A stretch of 64,000 nucleotides of DNA from Yponomeuta sedellus (GCA_934045075.1 OW203734.1:16411680-16475679); one strand, 5' to 3'; shown: positions 11,981 to 24,209, counted from the stretch's first letter. Notes: generated by a model not told the origin, from the sequence alone. Made by a program: numbers and translations.

Positions 11981-12180
11981 AATTCTCACACAACACAATC
12001 GCTTGTCCTGGTCCCAAACTAGGATACTCTGTTCTATGGTCACCAGGCAAGGACATTTCAAACATGGAAATACACCCAGACTGAGGCCATTTGTACAAAT
12101 CTACGGCGGCCACCAGTGGGAAACAAACCCGCGACCTCTGGCATGGTATCAGACGTGATAACGCTAGACGAACAAGACCG
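11981..12180 (-). mobile_element. tRNA-derived SINE, family C
   Basis: Complement begins with a tRNA-like head (gtctagcgttatcacgtctg ... ccagaggtcgcgggttt), followed by gccgccgtagatttgtacaa and a body ending in gattgtgttgtgtg. B box degenerate. Related copies at 14097-14280 (-), 15985-16160 (+) and 20060-20255 (-). Confidence 0.75.
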
Positions 12181-12394
12181 TCAAAACGAGGAAGCGTTTT
12201 ACTATTTGACAAAACATGTTTAATGTGAAGTTTTTTTTCGCTGCTTTTTTCTTCGGTACAACTCGACCCTAACATTGTACCTTGACATTCAAACAAAATA
12301 CAAATTCTTTACGCTAAAAGAAATTTTTGATTTCCATCGATACAGAAGAAAAGGTTTTTAGGTCTTATGTTGTTTCGTTAAATCGCTCAAGAAT

Positions 12395-12735
12395 CGCTCG
12401 TAGCCCCGGTTGTCTGAGTGATCTTAAACGATCACTTGAGTTAAGCAACATTAGGCGCGTTCAGTGCATGGATGGGTGACCGTCTATGACTAACGCTAGT
12501 GGCATTTTTCCGTGCGGTTCCGTCTTTCGCAAGACACGTTAAGCAGTTGGTGCCGGCTGCCGTCGAAAGATGGCAGACGTTAAGCCAAGTCCGGAGACCA
12601 GCCACTAGTCCTGCAAGTCTTCACCAATCCGGACTTGGCCCCTGTGGTGGAGTATGGCCTATACCTTTCTCAGGGAAGAGACCCGTGCCCTTCGGTCGGT
12701 GGGGACATAATGGGTTGATGATGATGATATTATTA
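12395..12735 (+). mobile_element. 5S-rRNA-derived SINE (family D), near full length
   Basis: The head matches insect 5S rRNA across the internal promoter: GATCACTTGAGTTAAGCAAC, then ...TCAGTGCATGGATGGGTGACCG. The body carries ttcgcaagacacgttaagc and accaatccggacttggcccc. The tail (gggaagagacccgtgccc ... ggggacataatgggttgatg) ends in a gat repeat. This is SINE3-type architecture (5S head plus LINE-like tail). Confidence 0.85.
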
Positions 12736-12775
12736 CACAATGTATAGTGTCTAATGGTATCTCTCTTTGTTTCAG

Positions 12776-12849
12776 ATAATTGTAGCAACAATATGGCCGC
12801 AAACATTATGACCGCGGTATCGTCGCTGCGGTTGCAGGCGTAGCTCTTG
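12776..12849 (+). other. Candidate non-coding exon
   Basis: A strong acceptor (tctctctttgtttcag ending 12775) and a strong donor GTGAGT (12850) bound 74 bp of GC-richer sequence. All three frames are closed or start after stops; one contains a short ORF MAANIMTAVSSLRLQA. It could be a 5'UTR exon of the flippase gene, an exon of an lncRNA, or chance. It lies just after a 5S-SINE tail. Confidence 0.3.
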
Positions 12850-13039
12850 GTGAGTCAACTTTTTTTAAGTAGCCTATATGTCCCACTGCAGGGCAAAGAC
12901 TTTCTCACAGAGAGAGAGATACTTTCTTTAGTTAGAATTCTAAAGAGAAGCCTAAAAAAAGCCTTTTCCTTCTCCACCTTTTCCTTCTCCCGTTTTAACA
13001 CGTTTTTAAGGGGTGCGTGAAGAGCCTCCCCGAACGACA

Positions 13040-13143
13040 TACAGTCTATTTATTCTTACTTGTCCAATTTAGTAAACAAGATTCTAGTTTACTAGTTAGA
13101 ATCTTGTTTACTAAATTGGACAAGTAAGAATAAATAGACTGTA
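13040..13143. repeat. Perfect palindromic MITE (47-bp arms)
   Basis: Arm 13040-13086 (tacagtctatttattctta...) and arm 13097-13143 are exact reverse complements around a 10-base loop gtttactagt. Ends are TA-CAGTC...GACTG-TA, consistent with a TA target duplication of a mariner/Tc1-type element. Same terminus as 9272-9578. Confidence 0.92.
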
Positions 13144-13212
13144 GGTACTCAATGAGCCCGTACGTCTGGCGCACCCTGGGCAACAGTCAGCGAATCCCTT
13201 ACGCTGATTGAC

Positions 13213-13588
13213 AAATCATTTCACCATCAAATTTCAAATAATTTTTTTTAGGCTCTAAATAGTTTTTTTAAATTGTCCTTAGCACGGATTAGTGCATTAA
13301 AAAGAATTTAATCATGTGGGTACAGCGATATCATTCCGATATAAAACCCATAACTGCAAAGTAAGGTACACGGGGCTGCAAGTTATGCAAATTGCTTCAG
13401 CCAAATGTTACTGCCTGTACGTAATACAGAGAGTATTGTAAAGAGGTTCGAAATTTCACTGATGCCTGTAAGTCGCCCATTAGCTCAGTTGGGAGAGCAC
13501 TGGCACGGTTAGCCAGAGGTCGCGGGTTCGAGTCCCGGCATGGGTCGAACTTTTAGCCTCCAAATAAGTTTTTAAAATCATTTCACCA
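13213..13588 (+). mobile_element. SINE A copy with extra 5' tail of a preceding unit
   Basis: Flanked by identical 14-bp direct repeats aaatcatttcacca (13213-13226 and 13575-13588). The insert starts inside the 3' tail of one unit (aggctctaaatag, then cctta-gcacggattagtgc), passes through the 5' leader (gtgggtacagcgatatcatt), and ends after a whole tRNA-derived body at ccaaataagttttt. It is a dimer truncated in the upstream unit. tRNA head: A box tagctcagttgg, B box GGTTCGAGTCC. Confidence 0.9.
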
Positions 13589-14096
13589 CAAAGGCTTGGC
13601 ATCGACACGCTAAGAAGAACCCGTTTCAATGATGAGAACGTTGATGATAATGACAGAAATATAAGCGCAAAACAAATTGATAATTATGTTTTACGGTCAA
13701 TGAGCGTTAGCATTTGCTACTCTTTCTACGTGGTTAATCCGCCACTGAACCAAATTTACTGGAGCCGCATTAGTTGCCGAAATTTTCCATACCTTTTGTT
13801 GTAATAATTCGGCCACGCTGAATGGCAGGGAAAACATTATTGTTCGTCCGTCAGTCTGAGGGATGATCGTTTTGACTTTTCGACTTGCCGCCAAATAAAT
13901 ATTGTGACGTTGATTGTCTTTGTGTAGAAGGTAGGAAGCGGGCGCGGCCGCCCTACCCTTTGCCGCATCGAGGCGACTATCATTTTATATTGCGCATTTT
14001 TCATTTGATCTATATTTTGTGTACAGATTTTACTAAGCTTTGATGGTAAACATAGTTTCTTCAAAAAATGCGCGATGTTAATATTACCTAATAAAA

Positions 14097-14280
14097 ACTT
14101 TCACACGACACAATCGCATGTCCTGGTCCCAAACGAGTTAATCTGTGCTATGGTGGTTACCAGGCAAGGATATACTAACATGGGAATTCACCCAGACTAA
14201 GGAAGTGAGAATCGAACCGACCACCTCTGGCATGGTAATCAAATCAAACGTAATACCGCTAGATCAAGGAGGCAGTCCTG
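14097..14280 (-). mobile_element. tRNA-derived SINE, family C
   Basis: Carries the family landmarks cacaatcgcatgtcctggtc, ccaggcaaggata and acctctggcatggtaatca. The tRNA-like head is at the right end. Confidence 0.7.
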
Positions 14281-14559
14281 GACAATTCCTGAACAATGAC
14301 CCAGCAAATTAGATTTTATTATTCACAACAAGATTAACAAAATTTGTTAATCTGTTATCAATTTATCATAATATATTTTTGTAAAATTCTTTTTTTCAAT
14401 ACTTTATGTTGTTTTACGGGTTTCTGCTTTGGAGTACCACTGATTATAGTTAATGCTTAAAACTATGACATTCCTCTACGTAGCAAATGATTTAGTGAAG
14501 GTTATATTATTTATTATGCTGTTAGGTGCGCTTAGGAGCGGTTAGGTGCGCCAATTATA

Positions 14560-14790
14560 TCATCGTCATCGTCAGGCTATACTAGTCCACTGCTGGACAT
14601 AGCCCTCCCCTAAAGAGCGCTACGTTGTGCTATCATAGGGGGTAATGCCCATAATCCCCACGCTGGGCATGCGGGTTGGGGATCGCAGTTCGGTGGAATT
14701 GTACTGCAGGCGGCGCTGCCCACCCCCCGGTTTACGACACCCGCGGGAAGAATTGGGTTGGTGATATTCTCTAGGCCGACACCACACAGC
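14560..14790 (-). mobile_element. LINE 3' end fragment
   Basis: Starts (complement) with a pseudogenised ORF end and finishes with the tail ggctatactagtccactg / tggacatagccctccccta. A related plus-strand piece is at 41500-41600. Confidence 0.6.
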
Positions 14791-15095
14791 ATACAGCCAA
14801 CTATATAAAACTATGTAAACCCTGATATCATGAAAAACCTAAATCTGAGATAAACTCATAAATTATTGTAAAACATAGACTCTAATTGGGTGGTTTCAGT
14901 AATTGCGCATTATTGCTCGACTAGCAGTGCCCGCCACTACGTTCGTGTGATCACAGTGGTGAACGGATTACTCCATAACCTATGTCCATGCCCTATGCAC
15001 TAATTCGTTCACCCTGATGGTCCATTCTAAGTACTGGTGAAAGAATTTTTGAAATCTGTTAAGTACTTACGAAGATTACATACAAATAATTAAAC

Positions 15096-15310
15096 ATGCA
15101 AAGTTTTTACACTATTTTTATTTTTAATGCACTAACCCGTGCTAAGGAACAAATTTAAAAATAAAATTTAGAAATTTCACTGATGCCGTGAGTCGCCCAT
15201 TGGCTCAATTGGTAGAGCGCTGGCACGGATAGCCAGAGGTTGCGGGTTCGAATCCCGGCATGGGTGAAATTTTTAGCCTCTAAATAGGTTTTTAAAAATG
15301 CAAAGTTTTT
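15096..15310 (+). mobile_element. SINE A copy with inverted tail at its 5' end
   Basis: 13-bp target duplication atgcaaagttttt at 15096-15108 and 15298-15310. The insert begins with the 3' tail in reverse orientation (ttttaatgcactaacccg ...) and then runs as a normal plus-strand tRNA-derived body ending taaataggtttttaa. A box tggctcaattgg, B box GGTTCGAATCC. Both ends of the insertion are therefore 3' ends facing outward. Confidence 0.88.
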
Positions 15311-15425
15311 CTCTTTATAGTATGTAGTAGTACTTCACTGTAAAACGCTATGTGAATTTGTCAGTAAAAGAGTTTTAGCCTACGTTTATAAAATAACTGT
15401 CCGCTACTGATGAGAAACCAAGAAA

Positions 15426-15631
15426 AGTAATTTAGTTGTTTATATTCTTTTTAATGCACTTACCCGTGCTAAGGACAATTTTTAAAAACCTATTTAGAGG
15501 CTAAAAATTCCACCCATGCCGGGACTCGAACCAGTGCCTGGCAAGGTTAGCCAGAGGTCGCGGGTTCGAGTCCCGGTATGGGTGGATTTTTGGCCTCTAA
15601 ATAGGTTTTTAGTAACTTAGTTGTGTTTATA
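15426..15631. mobile_element. SINE A fold-back copy 2
   Basis: Minus 3' tail and tRNA 3' half run to 15542, anticodon loop aaggtta (15543-15549), then the plus 3' half to 15610. Flanked by an imperfect target duplication: agtaatttagttgtttata (15426-15444) against agtaacttagttgtgttta (15611-15629). The left arm has a 3-bp deletion beside the B box. Confidence 0.85.
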
Positions 15632-15984
15632 AATCCTCCATTTCAAGCAATGATTTCTCAAGATAAAGATCTGTTAGCACTTAGTCGTTATTTAGTTAGA
15701 GAATCTCTCGACGGGATGTAGTAGGTACAATACCCATATCTTTTCAAGAAGATGCGATTGTAAAATCAAAAACATCAATACAATCTTTACAGACAAATCG
15801 CATAAAAATTATAAACTGTCCCATAATATCTGCGACACCAATATGTATGGAACACCTGATAACTTTTTCACGATTTACAAGCGCTCCCTATATTAAAGGA
15901 AATTAATAGTAGACAACTTTCTCCATAAGAAGGATTTTTTATACAACGAGTTCAAGATTTGTCTGCTTCGTTGGTATAATTTTG

Positions 15985-16160
15985 TCATGTCTGATTGACA
16001 TGCCGAAGGTAGTCGGTTTCATTCCCATTGAGGGCCGCCGTACATTTGTACAAATGACCTCAGACTGGGTGTACATATTTCCATGTTTGTGATGTCGTTA
16101 CCTGGTTACCATAGCACGGGGTATCCTAGTTTGAAATCAAGATAATTGTGTTGTGTGGAA
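15985..16160 (+). mobile_element. tRNA-derived SINE, family C
   Basis: tRNA-like 3' half (ggtagtcggtttcattccc) followed by ggccgccgtacatttgtac and the body ending gataattgtgttgtgtgg. Confidence 0.7.
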
Positions 16161-16794
16161 GTAAATAGTTGATGAATAAAATTGATAGAGACTAAACCGA
16201 TTTCACTGAAATCCAATTTTTTCTTCCTCAAAGTTTTGTACGCCTTTGTTGTATAGCTCTGACTCGGAAGTTTCAGGGCAAAATTTAAGAATGAGGGCAG
16301 AAACATAAAGTTGCTTTGTAACTTGCCGTGACTCGTACCCTAACCGTGATTGTAGGTCACTCACAACGTAAAACTGATAAAGGCCTCACTATTTACAAGG
16401 CTTATATGGTAAGAAAATGTTGTAAAATGTTATCAAATTAAGTCTCGACTCATTCAATGACCCTATAGTCTTAGTCCGACGATAAAGTATATAATTATGA
16501 ATATTGAAATAAGCAATGAATCCGCCTGTATATTGACTACGCAATGGAGGCTCAAGGGTTGGTGAACAGTGGATTGAAGTTGAAAACCTTGGGTCAAGTC
16601 CTGATTCATATAGCTATAGTTAGCAATCTAGCGATAATGACTTGTAAATGTAGCTTTAATAAACAGTGCCCTGGTGATAGCCGGCTAGCAGAAGGTCATA
16701 CTAACACATTTGATCTCATTAAAAAAATACATATATTCCACTAGAATATGAATCATGAAACTCGCCAATGCTTTATCTTGGGGCAAACTCCGAT

Positions 16795-16905
16795 ATACTT
16801 AGTCCCCGTGGTGAAGTATGGCCTAACTTTACTGCGATGCAGGAAGAAACCCTTGGCTGAGCAGTGGGGGCATACAAGGGGTGATATCGAAACCCCGAGA
16901 TAATT
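16795..16905 (+). mobile_element. 5S-SINE (family D) detached tail
   Basis: ccccgtggtgaagtatggcc, gcgatgcaggaagaaaccc and gcagtgggggcatacaagg match the family-D/LINE tail; no 5S head. Confidence 0.75.
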
Positions 16906-19900
16906 ATGTCTGAGGCATTGCAGGATACGGAAAACAAGATGCTTGATAAAAATTAAAGATCCGGGACTGACACTTAAGTCCGGACATTTATCCGTAGTTA
17001 AGTATCGTCCTCTAATAACCTTCTTTAATATCTAGAAGGTAAGGTTAGTATTAGAAAATTCACTCAATCACTCAATAATTACAGGTTGACGATTGACCTT
17101 TAAATTTCGATCAAGTTTGCCTTTACTACATCTTTCAATTCGGTGTATTAGAGTATTTTAAGCCGTGGGAAAAGACACGTCAAATACAACATTTGAACTT
17201 GAATCACTTAGGACATCAACTGTTTTAAAATTCGGTCTCCGAACAACTCATAAAATATGTACCATAGAAGTTTCTGTGAACATACGAATGTAATTGCTAC
17301 ATATGAAACCCATTATAGTGACGTAATTAAATGTTGTCGTAGTCGACAATTAAAACTTCTTCATTCCAGCAGTATTCTGCAGCAGTGAGCGATTTTATCG
17401 TAGGACGAACTGCATTAGATAATTTTCGTTGAAGATTCAGTTCGACAGTTTTACGCATGATTGGACGAATGACATGCGTGCCATTATCTATATTTGGCAG
17501 TGTAGTCATAGGATGGGGTGACGACACCTCCACCTTCGACCTATGTGCGCCACGCCGGTGCTACGAAAGGTACCCTTCTAGGCGCCACACCTAACTCAAT
17601 CACGACGGGACTAAAGCTGTAAGCTTTAATGCTATGTGACTGAAACTAGAACGGAAACGCTCCTCACCTCACATGCGAATCTAGCCCCTTGCTCGAACAA
17701 CATAAGGGCGAGTGTTCCGTAGGGGCTGCGTATGTTAACATTAGGGTGGGTCCATCTTTGCTCGTAAATTTGACGCCCCGGCTATCGTTAACGTGGCCAT
17801 AATCGAAGGGGCCCGATATCGATATGTGATTGCCGATCAACAATGACATTGCTTTAAAATAGAGCGTGATTGTCAAACATAGTTGACAATCACACGTAGG
17901 CCTAATCCCGGCGGCGGCCGCTGTGACTTTCTGAACAGGCTATTTTTAAATTCAATGTTGACTGTCAAAATAGCCCTTTGACATGACCTCATTTCTTGCT
18001 TCAGTTGCCCTATTTAAGTAATAGTGTTAATTTTTTAATGATCGATTCTTACAAATACGTTCGGCACTCAACCAACAAGTCCAACAGGAGAAGGTTCGTC
18101 CAAGAACTTTGCGTATTGTCAAATTTTAGTACAGACCGCGTAGTACCGTACCGACTTGTATGCCAGACGGGCTGATAATATCTTGGATTGTTGCCATTAG
18201 GTGAATGATTTTGTATATTTTCGCTCCTTGGTTTAGTTTATTTGCGAACTCGGCTATCTTACAATAAATAATTTTTAAAATAAAACTATAAGGCCGTCAC
18301 CACCGATCTTCAAGTCGTGCACGATAAGATCTAGATCTTTGATTGTCGACAACTACACCAAAGCCACAATGTCAACTGAGAGCAAGGTCAAAAATGTACT
18401 GACTAGCCTACACGGCATACGTCACTTCTGTAGTTAGCCCAACTCCTGCGCATAAGTCAGGGTCACATGGTCTATGTTTACAAATAGTCTGTGAATTTCT
18501 CCGTAGAGATCGCGTCACTATGTGTCGTTGTATTTAACTGCTTTCCGAGACAACACGCTATTGTGTCCAGAAATAAATTGGGCCAGATGTCCGCGGCAGG
18601 TGCCGGTAAGCAATTTCAAAGTACCGTTTCTATCGGCAGTGCCTCATAATATGTTTACGTTACATATATTATATTGATAATCTCTGTTTTTCACCAGTTA
18701 TTGAAAGCCTAGATACAAGTTCTGTGAAAATACGAGAGCAATAATATAATAAAAAGCACTAAATAAGTCTGTTTTAACATGTGAAATAGAAGTAAAACAG
18801 TACCAACGTGATTGACTTACAGACGCACTAACTAAGCCAGTGGGCTAGTGGATTTAAAAATTTGGATTAAAAATTATATAAGGAGTGCACTGCTCACATG
18901 TGACGCAGGTGCGGGATTTTTGGAAACTCAACTTACACACCTCTACAAAATATAGGCTGGCCAGTGCCATAAATTTCAATAGGGAACAATGTTTTCTGTC
19001 AACAAATTGTATCTTCTAAATCAGCGGTTCCTGAAACTTTAGGGCTATTGATATGTGTTATGGGTTTTATACTCAAATCCTACAGGTACGGATTATTTAA
19101 GAAACTTCATTGAACTTCTTAAACTTGGGAGACTTGTTTTATTTTAGGATTCCATAATATGTAATAAGATTCCAAAATATCAAATTCTATTCACTTTAAG
19201 TACTGAAAGTGCAGCCACTGTCCATTATATTAAGAAAAAAAAATTCGGAGCTGAGAAAATTTTACAATTAAAAGTAAGCAACGATTCACTGACTATGTGA
19301 ATCGCGGAACCTCAGTGACTTTTCTACTGATAAACTTGGGATTAAAACCGGATTGAACTAAATCATGATTTATAAATCGAAATGTCCATTTTATTCCTGC
19401 TATGACCCATCCCTTACGTAAAGTAACTTTTAACTGTCCGATAAGTTCATATTACAGCACAGATTGATTGTCAAACATAACACTTGTTATTGTTCAAAGG
19501 CAAGGAAAAAAAGTTTCAAGTCAAACGAACTTCGCGGTGGTCGTTAATAAGACTGACATCGAAGATGATTTTATTAAACTTCTGTATCGCTAGAACTGGT
19601 TTTGGCGCAGGTTGCGCAAGAGACAATGCGGACAGAGTATCTTCGGTGCATTCTCGGTGTGCCCGTCCTTGTCTCGCACTGAGTTCTTAGTTTCTTATAG
19701 ACTTATTGGCCGCATTAATGCAGCAGAGTTATATGACAATTGGTTTAAATGCGCTATCTAAGTTTTTATACCGATATTGACTTCACGTGATGGTAAAATA
19801 ACGTTTGTGACGGACGTTACCATATTGTACCCACCTTTTAATTTATTTTTAACCGACTTAAAAAAAGGAGGAAGTTATCAATTCGACGCAAATATTACTT

Positions 19901-20055
19901 TTTAAATTAAATTTTGCTTCGCTAGTGGTAAAAAATATTTTACATTGCTCCAGTAACATTTCATACTTTGTCATCTCACATCTGTTTTGCAGCTATTTCT
20001 GTTTAGTGAATCAGACATGTTTAGTCAGCTCGACTATGTTTTTTTTACCAAAGTA
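16906..20055. other. No gene recognised
   Basis: AT-rich with a few GC-richer islands (17540-17930). A small palindrome (gtgattgtcaa, loop, ttgacaatcac) lies near 17867-17894. No domain in any frame. Confidence 0.55.
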
Positions 20056-20059
20056 ATTT

Positions 20060-20255
20060 TAATAAAATAATTTTCACGCAACGCTTAGCCACTTGACCTA
20101 GCCCCAAACCCTGTGTGGAACCCTGTGGTATGGTAAACAGGCAAAGAGGCCACAAACATGGAAATGCACGCAGACTAAGGCCATTTATACAAATGTACGG
20201 CGGCCCCCAGTGGGATCGAACCCACGACCTCCGAATTTTAAAGCAAGCTCTAATA
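20060..20255 (-). mobile_element. tRNA-derived SINE, family C
   Basis: Contains ccagtgggatcgaacccac (tRNA-like B box, minus) and the body landmark ggccatttatacaaatgta. Confidence 0.7.
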
Positions 20256-20259
20256 GAGC

Positions 20260-23200
20260 ATAATGATGGCATAAAATCAAGGTTTGCAAAGTGACCTTGA
20301 TTATCGTTCTAGTTTCTGTCTGTGAAATATATTTAGCGCTCGAAAATTAACGGAATGACTTCATTGGAATGATATTTCGTCTGCTGACACCAATGACGCT
20401 CTATTTCTAATGTGACATCTAACAATGTTTAGCTCATCAATAACGTCGTCGTTTAAACGGTAATTGTTTCTCTTTTATGAACAAAAGCTATTAAGTATTA
20501 ATACAATTACAGAAGTTTTCCAAGTTATCAATGTCAACTTCTTGATATTAGAGGTAAATTTTGGTTTTTATTTTTATGTAGGTATTTAATTGGCTTCGTA
20601 TTTTGTGAAACTTCCAGCTTTTATGTTTTCATTGACATTAGTTGGCCCTTCGAACTCCAGATTCTCGTTGGTGGCCAGCAGTGTATATTGAATCGATTCC
20701 ATAAGTCGGCATGACATGGTTGAGTGCCGGCGTGGTGGAGGCGGCTACATTTTCGAGACTGTATCAAAACAGTTCGTTTCGCTCGCTGGCAGGTGAGCAA
20801 CGTATCGCGTTGGCGCTCCGGTGCCGACCGTGACCAAACCTTCACATATCGGAACATTTTACACTTTCATACACCATAAGTGCCTTAACTTTGAGTGTTC
20901 ATTTGTAAAAGTCAAGTATTTCGCTGGCGAGCGGTGTGGTTTAGACAAATTGGTGAGATTTATTTGTTGTGTTATCGTGACGCCTGCACGGCGAGTTCTG
21001 CGAACTGGATTGTCTGAATTTCACCTGGTGGCGTGCACCTCCAGTCCAATTTGTATGATGTAAGTAGGTTATTATGTGAAGTTGAGGAAGTTCGAACGAG
21101 AACGCATACCCCAAATAATGTTCTTTTGACAGAAATATGCAAGGAAGTTTTAGTTTTCATCCAAGCTTGGAAATAACTTTATAAAGTTATTATTGATTTA
21201 ACTTGATAAGTTAAAGCTATAGATTTAACTTATCAAGTTACTCTTCGTTGTAATTTCTTTCGTGGTTGTATTATGTTAACTATCCAAGAATAACTGACAA
21301 GTTCCGTTCAGAGAAATCATTGTTAATTAAAATGCGCTTTTCTTTAGGGTTTTTGTAGAACAATATGATGTTATTTAAATTATAAAACGATGCATAAGGA
21401 TTTAAAACAAGTCACGCCTTAGCATCACACAATTAAAAGCACATTTAATAAAAATTATGACGATGTTAGATACAGATATGGTTACCTTACGTGAAGTCAT
21501 ATTCTTCTTTCTAATCACATATATATGTTGTAGGCTTTTAAAAGCTCAGGCTAAACTTAAGAACTTAAGGATTTGAAATTTTGAGGAAATATTCCATCAG
21601 TACCGTCGTTTTTAAATATGTTTTTAAATGAAAATTTGTATTAGTTTACATGAAGAAATCATAATTTACAGAGAGGTTAGTTCTGGTAGCCATTAACGGG
21701 AAAATAATTTTTTCCTTTTTCCTGTAGCTCCGTTAAAGCCAATAGGAAAATCCCAGAAATCGCTTTGACATATTTCCTTGAGAACCTTCGTCTCCTCTAC
21801 GAGATTTTGCAAATATGTACTGAAATTATGTAGTATGCAAGCTGATTCCTTGCATTATAAGAATCTCACGTACGCGCTTAGCTTGCTATCCTTGACCAAG
21901 GCAACTTTGTTTTCTGCTACACATTGCATTGTTATGCAATGCTATAAACGGGTTTATATTTACATGTTTTCTTATCTGACGCTCCCGTGCTTTATACGCA
22001 AGATAATCCGGGTAGATATTATTGCAACTCGTCATAGCTTTTTATCGATTTGGCAATCGGTCCAAATTTCGTATAAACTTCACATGTTAGGTACTTTCTT
22101 CTGTAAACACATTCGATCCGAGAAATGAATATTCCGTCGTATTTTGTTAACGAAGGTTAAATCTCCAGACGCGGCAGTTTTAATACCTTTCAAAACAATG
22201 TGTTTTGAAAGGCGAGTCTTATAAATAACATGGATCACTTAAATAGTTCTCGGCGTTGATGAATGCTCAACATGCAAGTGTTTTCTAAACCCATAGAACG
22301 GTTTCTCGTTCGTAGAAGTAACGCAATCTCAAGTGGCTTTGTTATCACTAAAGCAACTAAAGTGAAAGCTTGCAGGAAATGTCAACATGCATGCAAGGCT
22401 GTGCCGCTAAATAGTCCTCCTTGTGTATTTTAATTTTAGCGCACAGTCAACGATGAATATCACATGGTCACAGACAATTTTTCTTTTGATCGACATAATG
22501 CTCATTTTGTACGAGACACTTCATACGCGTACACTTCAAAATGTCTTAAGTCTTAAAAAAATGTCGAGTGAGCTGAAGTCGGGCTAGTCTAGTCTCTTCA
22601 TGCATTCAATCATAGTTTTTCAATGTTTTTTTCGTGAATTGGATCATAATTATGTCAATTGTGGAAGCCTACACCATAATGCCCATTTTGTTTCCACGAC
22701 GTCATCAGGATAGACAGTAACAGTGTTGAAAATCTGTGCCAGACACTTCAGCGTCTGAGCAGTCGATTCATCTATCTGTACTCAAGAGTTGTCTACACTC
22801 AAAATCATTCATTCGTCCAAGGAAGGATGCAAACTTAAAAAACCATAGTATAATGTGTGTAGTTTGGACATGAGTTGCCACTTAGTCAAATGAACTATAG
22901 CACGCATACAAAAGTATCCAGCCTCTCCAGTCGCTGATTGTACGTTCAGTGCAGCCTTATTTAAACACATTGCAACTTTGTAAGCAGTTGTTACCAGGAA
23001 ACATTGCATTAGTTAGTGACGCTTCGTTTGTAGCCAAGTTTTTAAAATAATATTATTAGTAATTCCTTTGTAAACACAGCAAAATCAAAGGCGGATTGTG
23101 TTTTCGCGCGTTTGTAGGTATGTTCCATGCAGAGGCCAAGAGATAAGGAAAAAATACTATTAATAAAATTACCACAAAGAGACGGGCATTTCTGGGCCTT

Positions 23201-23627
23201 ATTGTAAATAGTTGAGATATGGCTGAAAAAAGCGTTATATTTTTCTTATTTTAAAATATAAAAAATGAGCTCAAATTCACAATCTGGAACATGAGAAATC
23301 TTAAAAATAAGTTTGTTCCTAATAAAATAGGATATCGATTACTTTAATCGATCAGTGTGAATGTATTAAATAATAACACTTACACCAGATGATTTATTTA
23401 ATTAAAGTAAATAAAAACATTATAATTTACATCATGTCAACAGTTTAAAAAAATCAAACTATTTATTAACTTGATGAAAATAAATCTTTAAACTGATTCT
23501 TGTTTACAGATCGATTTATTACGCGTGTTTGTCAACTGTATTTTTAATATGTGTCTGTGCTAACCAGTGACCGGCGTGACAGCTCCCTGACAGTTGCCAT
23601 GAAAAATTGAATTGATCTATTTAGTGC
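20260..23627. other. No gene recognised
   Basis: AT-rich. Two small hairpins stand out: taacttgataagttaaa with its complement (about 21198-21240) and cctttcaaaaca-atg-tgttttgaaagg (about 22187-22213). The 116-codon ORF at 21778-22128 has no recognisable domain. Confidence 0.5.
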
Positions 23628-23635
23628 GTTATGAG

Positions 23636-24197
23636 CAGCGTTGTTCTTGATACGGTAATTGCCATAATATACGGCTTTCAGGCATCTTAGGCAGCATAAA
23701 TACGGTATACGGCAGCACTTTGATTACCGTATTAAAATATACGGTAATTCACTAAAGTAAACAAAAAAATATATATATTTCGTATATTGGAACGCACCAA
23801 CTTGTAAACCATAGATAAAGCAGAAGCGCCACGAAAAGAAACGTCGACAGAACCAAATTGGTTGAACCAAATGCAACCTTATGTCCAAGATTTTAATGTC
23901 TAAAATCTTTAGTTCCTCATTCTGGTAGGTTCGTCACTTTCTAGGAATACGTAGTATCTCTATATAGTCTGTGGTTCTAGGATGTGGGAGTCCCCGGAAT
24001 AATTTGTTTCTGTGTATTCTTTCGTTGCCTCTTTGTTTTGCTGTATTGTTCTATGAGTGAAAGCTAAAGATTTGGCATTATTTAAGCTTCCAAATAAATA
24101 TTTTGTACAATACGGCATTTTTCTTAGTTTTCCCCAAAAATCCGGCAATTTTTGAATTAGAATACGGCAGCCCCTGAATGGGTCGGGAACAACACTG
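23636..24197. mobile_element. hAT-like non-autonomous element
   Basis: Inverted termini CAGCGTTGTTCTTGA (left) and, complemented, CAGTGTTGTTCCCGA (right). Flanking 8-mers gttatgag and gttatgtt match in 6 of 8 positions; an exact gttatgag also occurs 5 bp further right. The CAG(T/C)GTTG end and 8-bp duplication fit hAT. Subterminal ATACGG motifs recur several times. No transposase domain recognised. Confidence 0.75.
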
Positions 24198-24209
24198 GTT
24201 ATGTTATGA

